Below are positions 58,501 through 64,000 of a stretch of 64,000 nt of DNA, piece by piece. Every line of letters starts with the position of its first letter. Within the stretch, counting starts at the first letter, position 1. The notes under the pieces were generated by a model. It saw nothing but the letters and a program-made list of their open reading frames with translations. It was not told the DNA's origin and did no database searches. The translations under genes were made by a program, and so were the position numbers. Source of the DNA: JAABQT01 sp035459025 (lineage in GTDB: Bacteria; Pseudomonadota; Gammaproteobacteria; Burkholderiales; SG8-39). The stretch is taken from positions 62,001-126,000 of the forward strand of contig DATHYT010000094.1 of assembly GCA_035459025.1 (NCBI GenBank), given 5' to 3'.

Positions 58501-59576
58501 GCGCCGCAGTAGGCGTTGGCGCGCGCCGGGTCGAAGCGCGGCGCCGCGAGCACGTTGAGCGCGAAATCGAGCATCTTGCGCCGCAACCGCGCATCGAGCG
58601 CGGGGTACCACAGCGGATTCGCCATCACCAGCGCGCGAAAAGCGAAGAAAGGCGCCGCGACTTCGAGCATCTCCAGGTCGCCGGAGCCCTCGAGATAGCG
58701 TCCCCAGAAACCGCGCCACAGACGCTCGAAATCGCCCTCCAGCCGGCCCGAGCGCTGCAGCGAGAAGAACAGGTAGTTGAGCGCGAGGCACGTGACGTCG
58801 TCGGCCGGCTCGCCCCACTCGCCGCGCGAGCGGTCGAGCACCGTGAAGTCGGTGCCTTCGCGGAACAGCAGGTTCCAGGGGTGAAAGTCGCCGTGCACCT
58901 GGCGCAGGCGGTGCGCCCGCGGCTTGAGCCGCCAGCGCCATTCCAGGCAGCGGCGCTCGATCTCGCGCACGCTCTCGAGGTACGGGCCCTCGGCGTAGCT
59001 GTCGGCGACGCCGAAAATGCACTCGCCGTGCCCGAGCAACTCGCGCACGCGTCGCACATACAGCCCCGGATCGGGACCGGCTCTGCGGTGGATCTCGATG
59101 AGGTAGTCGCACAGCGCGTCGGCGCGCGCGAAATCCTGCGGCAGCGCGTCCGCGCCGCCGCGCAGGCGCAGCAGGTCATCGGCGTACTCGTGGCCTTCGA
59201 CGAACTGCGCCAGCATGAACAGCTCCTCGGCCGAGCCGAGCGGCTCGAGCGCGCCGCCGGCGCGCACCGCGCCGACATCGAGCGAAGGCACGTGCCGGGG
59301 CAGGCGGTTGAAGGCGCCGTGCGCCCAGAGCAGGAGCTGCGCGCGATCGGCCATGTGCTCGTGTCCGAACGGACCCGGGCGCACGGTTTCGAGCACGGCG
59401 CGCTGCGCCTGGCCGGCGCGCTCGTAGTCCACGCGCAGCGGCACGCCGTAGCCGTAGCCCTTGTCGCCCTGGCGGCCGCCGCCGAGCGGCGTCAGGCGCA
59501 CGTTCGTTACCTCCTCGCCGTGCAGCGCGCGCAGGTAATCGCGCAGCGCCGCCGGCGTAAACGGGCTGGCGCTCAT
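58497..59576 (-). CDS. APH-family phosphotransferase (aminoglycoside/choline kinase type)
   Basis: A 359-aa kinase-fold enzyme. The catalytic loop is VHGDFHPWNLLF and the metal motif is VLDRSRGEWGEPADDV; in the latter the usual Asp-Phe/Trp pair is replaced by Asp-Arg-Ser, but Asp is kept. This family phosphorylates small molecules; antibiotic resistance need not be implied. An FNR box is centred 40.5 bp from the ATG, with a CACAAT -10-like element, again giving a near-leaderless transcript. Overlaps the CysC-like gene by 4 bp. Confidence 0.78.
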   Translation of the reverse strand: MSASPFTPAALRDYLRALHGEEVTNVRLTPLGGGRQGDKGYGYGVPLRVDYERAGQAQRAVLETVRPGPFGHEHMADRAQLLLWAHGAFNRLPRHVPSLDVGAVRAGGALEPLGSAEELFMLAQFVEGHEYADDLLRLRGGADALPQDFARADALCDYLIEIHRRAGPDPGLYVRRVRELLGHGECIFGVADSYAEGPYLESVREIERRCLEWRWRLKPRAHRLRQVHGDFHPWNLLFREGTDFTVLDRSRGEWGEPADDVTCLALNYLFFSLQRSGRLEGDFERLWRGFWGRYLEGSGDLEMLEVAAPFFAFRALVMANPLWYPALDARLRRKMLDFALNVLAAPRFDPARANAYCGA

Positions 59577-59609
59577 GCAGCCATTGTGCGGCCGCGGCGC
59601 AGCGCGGCG

Positions 59610-59623
59610 TTGACCTCGATCAA
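59610..59623. promoter_or_regulatory. FNR/Dnr-type box between the phosphotransferase and TPP-enzyme genes
   Basis: TTGACCTCGATCAA. Centred 40.5 bp from the phosphotransferase ATG (minus) and 34.5 bp from the TPP-enzyme ATG (plus). A TAGGAT element (59637-59642) on the plus strand suggests a promoter for the latter that the box could partly cover. Confidence 0.77.
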
Positions 59624-59650
59624 ACAGCGCATCGAGTAGGATGCGGGCCT

Positions 59651-61315
59651 ATGGAAAAGCTCACCGGCCGCAACGCGTTCCTGCGCCTTCTCGTCGAGGA
59701 AGGCGTCACCCACCTCTTCGGCAACCCCGGCACCACCGAGCTGGCGATCATGGAAGCGGTGCCCGATTTTCCGCAGCTGCGCTACGTCCTCGGGCTGCAC
59801 GAGTCGGTGGTGGTGGCGATGGCCGACGGCTATGCGCGCGCCTCCAACCGCCTCGCCGCGGCGAACGTGCACGTCGCGCCGGGCCTGGGCAACGCCATGG
59901 GCGCGCTCTACAACGCGCAGTTCTCGGGCTCGCCGATCATCCTCACCGCGGGGCAGCAGGAGCAGGGCCATGGCCTTGGCGAGCCGCTGCTCTATGCGCC
60001 GCTCGTGCCGGTCGCCACGCCCTTCGTCAAGTGGGCGGTGGAGGCGACGCGGGTCGAGGACCTGCCGCGCATCATCCGGCGCGCGGCCAAGGTCGCGCTC
60101 ACGCCGCCCACCGGGCCGGTATTCATCTCGCTGCCCGGCGACGTGCTCGAGCAGCAGTCGGAAATCGAGCTCGGCGCGCCGACGCGCATCGACGCGCGCA
60201 CGCGGCCGTCCGACGAGGCCCTGGCCGAGCTCGCGCGGCGCCTCCTTGCCGCGAAGAATCCGGTGATCGTGGCGGGGCACGAGCTCTCGATCCACGACGC
60301 TTTCGCCGAGGCGACCGAGCTCGCGGAGCTCCTCGGTGCTGCCGTGTACCAGCAGACGGTGCCCTACGCGGCGCAGTACCCGACCGGGCACCGCGCCTAT
60401 CTCGGCGCGCTCACGCGCGTGCAGAAATCGGTGCGCGCCGCGCTCGAGCCGTTCGACCTGCTGCTTTGCCTCGGCGCGGACCTGCTGCGCATGTCCGTGT
60501 ACAGCCCGCTCGATCCGCTGCCCGCGGGCTTGCCGGTGATCCACGTGAGCGAGCGCGACTGGGAGATGGGCAAGAACCATCCCACTGCGATGGCGCTGCA
60601 TGCCAACGTGAAGGAGACGCTGCGCGCGCTGCTGCCGCTCCTGCGCACGCGGCGCGGCGCCGAAGGCGCCGCCGCCGCCGAGCGGCGCCTTGCCGCGCTC
60701 GCGCCGCGCAACTGGCGCGCGCAGCGCGACAAGGCGCGCCTCGCCGCGCTCGAGGCGGCCGAGGAAAAGCCGGTCGACCCGCGCTTCCTGATGCTGCGCT
60801 TCGCCGAGGCGCTGCCGGCCGACGCGGTGGTGGTGGAAGAGGCGCTCACCTCGAGCCTCAGCCTGCCCGCGGTGCTCGAGCAGCGCGACGCGAAGAGCTT
60901 CTACGGCCTGGCGAGCGGCGGCCTGGGATTTGCGCTGCCGGGCGCGATCGGCGTGAGCCTCGCGCTGCCCGGCCGCCCGGTGGCGGCGATGATCGGCGAC
61001 GGCTCGGCGCTCTACGGCATCCAGGCGTTGTGGACCGCGGCGCACCTCAAGCTCCCCATCACCTACGTCATCGCCAACAACCGCAGCTACCGCATCCTCA
61101 AGGAGCGGCTCATCTCGATGCGCAAGACCGACCGCTTCGTCGGCATGGACATCCGCGAGCCGGCGATCGACTACACGGCGCTCGCCGCGTCGATGGGCGT
61201 GCCGGGGCGGCGCATCGCCGATCCCGCGGACATCGCACCGGCGCTGCGCGAGGCGCTCGCCGCCGGCGGCCCGCGCCTGATCGAAGTCATGGTCGCCGAC
61301 GGCTTCGGCACCTGA
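59651..61315 (+). CDS. Thiamine-diphosphate-dependent enzyme (benzoylformate decarboxylase/acetolactate synthase-like)
   Basis: A 554-aa ThDP enzyme with the three usual domains. The catalytic Glu is in GLHESVVVAMADGYAR (about residue 51), and the ThDP motif is GDGSALYGIQALWTAAHLKLPITYVIANN (read in two parts, about 448-476), ending in NN. It resembles benzoylformate decarboxylase and related 2-oxoacid decarboxylases more than AHAS, and no small AHAS subunit follows. The substrate is not settled. An FNR box lies just upstream. Confidence 0.82.
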   Translation: MEKLTGRNAFLRLLVEEGVTHLFGNPGTTELAIMEAVPDFPQLRYVLGLHESVVVAMADGYARASNRLAAANVHVAPGLGNAMGALYNAQFSGSPIILTAGQQEQGHGLGEPLLYAPLVPVATPFVKWAVEATRVEDLPRIIRRAAKVALTPPTGPVFISLPGDVLEQQSEIELGAPTRIDARTRPSDEALAELARRLLAAKNPVIVAGHELSIHDAFAEATELAELLGAAVYQQTVPYAAQYPTGHRAYLGALTRVQKSVRAALEPFDLLLCLGADLLRMSVYSPLDPLPAGLPVIHVSERDWEMGKNHPTAMALHANVKETLRALLPLLRTRRGAEGAAAAERRLAALAPRNWRAQRDKARLAALEAAEEKPVDPRFLMLRFAEALPADAVVVEEALTSSLSLPAVLEQRDAKSFYGLASGGLGFALPGAIGVSLALPGRPVAAMIGDGSALYGIQALWTAAHLKLPITYVIANNRSYRILKERLISMRKTDRFVGMDIREPAIDYTALAASMGVPGRRIADPADIAPALREALAAGGPRLIEVMVADGFGT

Positions 61316-61316
61316 A

Positions 61317-62519
61317 CTAGCGCCGCAGCACGCACTTGTCGTAGAGCGTCGGGAACGCCCCGGCCGGGTCGTACTTGCGCTTGAGCGCGGCGTAGGCCTC
61401 GCCGCCGTAGAGGCGGTGGAACTCGTCCTCGGGAAAGAAGCTCTCCGAGTACAGCGACTTGATGCCGCCCAGCTCGGTCACTTTGCGCTCGATGAGCCGG
61501 TTGAAGTGCCCCGGGGCGTGCGCTTCTCGCGTGCGCTTCACGTCCCAGAAGCCGAAGTTCACGACCCACCCCGGCGCCATCGGGTAGAGGGTGAAGCGCC
61601 CGGCGTGCGGCGCCGGGCCGATGGGACAGATCCACTGCGGCCACAGGCCGATCTCCCGGCGGTAGAACTCGAAGAACTCGGCGGCGCGCTCGAGCGGGAT
61701 GTCGACGTCCTGGATCACCGACTCGGAATGCAAGCCGAGCAGACGCTCGAATTTCTTCGTCAGGCCGACGCGGCTGTTCCAGCGCATCACCTTCGTGTAG
61801 GTGCGCGAGCCCAGGCGCCGCCGGCCGTAGACGAAGCGGCGCACGAGCGGCTGCTGCGCGAGCACGTTCTTCGAGCACCAGAACCAGTCGGTGTCCCAGC
61901 GCCACAGGTAGTCGTGCACCGTGAGCCAGTCCTCGCGCTTCTCGGCGATCGAACGGTAATAGATGTGCTCGAAGGTGTAGTCGCTCGTATGGGGCGCCTT
62001 GGCGGCGAAGCGCCCGAGGGTGAGGAACATCTTTCGCGGCGCGAACAGCGTGCCGTCGACGAAATCCGCGTCGCCCGCGCGCAGGCGCTCGCCGAGCGCC
62101 TCGAACAAGCGCGCCGGGTCGGCGTAAGGCTCGTGCGTCAGGTGCACGTAAGGCTGCACCGGCACCACTTTCGCCTTCACGCGCAGCGCGTAGCCCAGCG
62201 TGCCGTAGGAATTGGGAAAGCCGTAATAAAGGTCGGCGTGCTCGTTGTCGGGCGCGGCGAGCACGATCGAGCCGTCGCCGAGCAGCACCTCGATCTCGTG
62301 CACGGTGTCGTGCACCAATCCGTGGCGGTGCGACGAGGACTCGATGCCCACCCCCGCCACCGCGCCGCCGAGCGTGATGGTCTTGAGCTGCGGCACCACC
62401 GCCGGCATCACCCCGCGCACCAGGCAACCGCGCACCAGGTCTTCGTAGGAGGCCATGCCCTCGGCGTCCACCCAGCCGGCCGCCGCGTCGACCTCCAGCA
62501 CGTCGCGGAATGCGCGCAC
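61317..62519 (-). CDS. FAD-binding oxidoreductase (DHCR24/TmsA-like), start uncertain
   Basis: At least 400 residues of an FAD-linked oxidoreductase: the PCMH-type FAD loop reads LKTITLGGAVAGVGIESSS, and the C-terminal half has the family's WFWCSKN and YDPAGAFPTLYDKCV features. Relatives include delta-24 sterol reductase and TmsA/BfaA, which reduces a 10-methylene group on a fatty acyl chain. The GTG at 62519 is the only canonical start in frame, yet conserved coding sequence (LSRGAGPVALAKGTSNLFRD) continues upstream without ATG, GTG or TTG to a TGA at 62672. A frameshift, sequencing error or unusual start is likely. Confidence 0.75.
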   Translation of the reverse strand: MRAFRDVLEVDAAAGWVDAEGMASYEDLVRGCLVRGVMPAVVPQLKTITLGGAVAGVGIESSSHRHGLVHDTVHEIEVLLGDGSIVLAAPDNEHADLYYGFPNSYGTLGYALRVKAKVVPVQPYVHLTHEPYADPARLFEALGERLRAGDADFVDGTLFAPRKMFLTLGRFAAKAPHTSDYTFEHIYYRSIAEKREDWLTVHDYLWRWDTDWFWCSKNVLAQQPLVRRFVYGRRRLGSRTYTKVMRWNSRVGLTKKFERLLGLHSESVIQDVDIPLERAAEFFEFYRREIGLWPQWICPIGPAPHAGRFTLYPMAPGWVVNFGFWDVKRTREAHAPGHFNRLIERKVTELGGIKSLYSESFFPEDEFHRLYGGEAYAALKRKYDPAGAFPTLYDKCVLRR

Positions 62520-62604
62520 GTCGAGGCGCCGGCGCGTGCCGCCGGCGCGGTCGCGAAACAGGTTCGAGGTGCCCTTGGCGAGCGCGACCGGGCCGGCGCC
62601 GCGG

Positions 62605-63855
62605 CTAAGCTGCGCGCTGAGCGCCTGCGTCTTCGCGGTGTGCGCGCTGCTCGTAGAGGAACTCCCGGCTCATGGGGTAATTCTTGCGGGTGATGTTGCC
62701 CTTCGAGAACACGATCTGAAAGAGGTGCGTGTAGCCGGCGGCCGAGCGGAACATCTCCGCGCAGCCGTACAGGTACACGCGCCAGACGCGGCGAAAGCGC
62801 TCGTCGAACTTCTTCGGGTCGAGCGCCTGGATCTGCGGCCAGTGGCGGTCGAAGCGCTCGCCCCAGGCATCGAGCGTCAGCGCGTAGTGCCGGCGCAGGT
62901 TCTCGATGTCCACCACCTCGAGTCCGGCGCGCTCCATGGCGGCGATGGTGTGCGCGAGGCTCGGGATCCAGCCGCCCGGGAACACGTGCTTGCGGATGAA
63001 GAACTCGGTCTGGAAGTGCCCGACGTGGCCGATGAAGTGCAGCATGCCGAGCCCCCCGGGCTTGAGGAACGCGGCGTGCGCGCGCACCACCTCCTCCAGC
63101 GCGTCGCGCCCGGCGTGCTCGAGCGTGCCGATCGACACCACCTTGTCGTACTGGCGGCGCGTGTCGCGGAAATCGGTGTCGATGACGTCAAGTGCGCCGC
63201 CCAGTCCGCGGCGCGCGATCTGCGCACGCACCATCTCGACCTGCGAGGTGGTGTTGTTGATGCCGGTGACCTTGACGCCGAACTTGTCGTGCGCGCGGAA
63301 CATGAAGCCGCCGAAGCCGCTGCCGATGTCGACCACCGTCTCGCCCGGTGCGAGGCGCACCTTCCGCGCCACGTGGTCGATCTTGTTCTGCTGCGCCTGC
63401 TCCAGCGTCTTCGTGCCTTCCTTCCAGTAGGCGCAGGTGTACATCATGTGCGGGTCGTCGAGCCAGTAGCGGTAGAACTCGGTGCCCAGCGCGTAGTGGA
63501 ATTCGGCGTTCTTCTTTGCCTGTTGCCAGCTGCGGTTGGAGAACCTGAACTCGTGCCAGCGGTTGCGCAAGCCGACGAGCGGGTTAGCGCCGGCGACGCC
63601 GCCCACCAGACCCACCGCCATGGCCGCGGCGAGGCTACCCTCGATGTCGAGGTCGCCGTCGAAGTACGATTCGAGCAGGCCGATGTGGCCGAAGGCGGCG
63701 ATGCGCGCATAGGCCGCGGCGCGGTGGAATACGACCGTGAAGGCCGGCGCACCGTCGCGGCTGCGCCACTCGCCGCCGCCCGCGAAGCGCACGGCGAAGG
63801 GAGCGCTGGAGCGCTCCCCGGCCTTGCGCAGCACCGATTCGACGACGGATCTCAC
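62605..63855 (-). CDS. Cyclopropane-fatty-acyl-phospholipid synthase-type methyltransferase (TmsB/UfaM-like)
   Basis: A 416-aa SAM-dependent methyltransferase of the CFA family, with the SAM motif VVDIGSGFGGFMFRAH (about residues 171-186), FYRYWLDDPHMMYTCAYW and SIGTLEHAG. Together with the DHCR24-like gene downstream it resembles the tmsB-tmsA/bfaBA pair, which makes 10-methyl branched fatty acids, or UfaM of furan fatty acid synthesis; simple cyclopropane synthesis is the alternative. The C-terminal tail after YPMSREFLYEQ looks unusual and overlaps the open frame of the next gene. Confidence 0.82.
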   Translation of the reverse strand: MRSVVESVLRKAGERSSAPFAVRFAGGGEWRSRDGAPAFTVVFHRAAAYARIAAFGHIGLLESYFDGDLDIEGSLAAAMAVGLVGGVAGANPLVGLRNRWHEFRFSNRSWQQAKKNAEFHYALGTEFYRYWLDDPHMMYTCAYWKEGTKTLEQAQQNKIDHVARKVRLAPGETVVDIGSGFGGFMFRAHDKFGVKVTGINNTTSQVEMVRAQIARRGLGGALDVIDTDFRDTRRQYDKVVSIGTLEHAGRDALEEVVRAHAAFLKPGGLGMLHFIGHVGHFQTEFFIRKHVFPGGWIPSLAHTIAAMERAGLEVVDIENLRRHYALTLDAWGERFDRHWPQIQALDPKKFDERFRRVWRVYLYGCAEMFRSAAGYTHLFQIVFSKGNITRKNYPMSREFLYEQRAHREDAGAQRAA

Positions 63856-63884
63856 GGCCGGCCATTCTACCGGCCGGCGCGGCT

Positions 63885-64000
63885 TCAGTGCGACATCAGC
63901 ACCGGCACGGTCATCGCCTCGAGCAGGGTGCGCGTGGCGCCGCCGAGCACCATCTCGCGCACGCGCGCGTGCCCGTAGGCGCCCATCACGATCAGGTCCG
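63885..64000 (-). CDS. Universal stress protein, C-terminal part (partial)
   Basis: The last 38 codons of a Usp gene whose 5' end lies beyond the window. The read-out DLIVMGAYGHARVREMVLGG then ATRTLLEAMTVPVLMSH is the UspA ATP-binding end (G-x2-G-like motif replaced by AYGHARVREMVLGGAT). It lies 29 bp from the methyltransferase start on the same strand, separated by a short GC-rich hairpin. Confidence 0.82.
   Translation of the reverse strand, partial: DLIVMGAYGHARVREMVLGGATRTLLEAMTVPVLMSH

Noticed and set aside
63855..63876. GC-rich hairpin between the methyltransferase and Usp genes as a terminator
   Set aside because: Only about 7-bp arms and no T tract on either strand.

Overview
This is a high-GC stretch of a proteobacterial chromosome, most likely from a betaproteobacterial denitrifier. 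The evidence is a cd1 nitrite reductase with its full heme d1 assembly set, class III ribonucleotide reductase, O2-independent ubiquinone and heme synthesis genes, a 4Fe-4S FNR protein and two further CRP/FNR regulators. Genes are packed tightly, mostly joined by 4-bp stop/start overlaps. The taxonomic call is an inference from gene content; no rRNA or tRNA gene was seen.

Layout. 1-1077: 3' end of nrdD and an apparently shortened nrdG. 1074-3437 (minus): MenA/UbiA-type prenyltransferase and siroheme synthase. 3519-10171 (plus): nirC-F-DL-G-H-J-N and a Dnr-like regulator. 10248-12408: ubiU-V-T. 12461-14513 (minus): nirM and nirS. 14591-16778 (minus): DUF2249 protein, a CtaA-like membrane protein and ctaA. 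16886-20963 (plus): a two-subunit CuA-containing heme-copper enzyme lacking the active-site Tyr (eNOR-like), ctaB and sco. 21008-26997 (plus): an unusual cassette of two multidomain cytochrome b fusions, a divergent heme-copper subunit I with a Glu-His pair where CuB His-His is expected, small membrane proteins and a CRP/FNR regulator. 27062-30655: stress proteins, hemerythrin, TauE-like protein and hemN. 30736-35276: sensor kinase, response regulators, FNR and a ferric-reductase-like flavocytochrome. 35296-44140 (minus): MgtE-like protein, P-type ATPase and an Mrp-type antiporter operon. 44212-52233 (plus): acetyltransferase, ABC exporter, otsB and GH65. 52278-59576: stationary-phase-type genes (host-attachment protein, DksA-like, PolX, HPF, PspC, CysC-like, phosphotransferase). 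59651-64000: TPP enzyme, then a FAD oxidoreductase and CFA-like methyltransferase pair, and a partial universal stress gene.

How it works together. Fifteen FNR/Dnr-type boxes (TTGAY-N4-RTCAA) are spread over nearly the whole window, so most of it looks like one anaerobic/NO regulon. Nitrite would be reduced by NirS. No canonical norB/norC is present here, so the best local NO reductase candidate is the eNOR-like enzyme, with heme A and copper delivery genes beside it. The cytochrome b fusion cassette next to it could be a second membrane redox complex feeding electrons from NAD(P)H or ferredoxin-type donors to the divergent heme-copper subunit; this is the least described part of the window. 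At several boxes the centre lies about 41.5 bp from the start codon, which predicts leaderless mRNAs.
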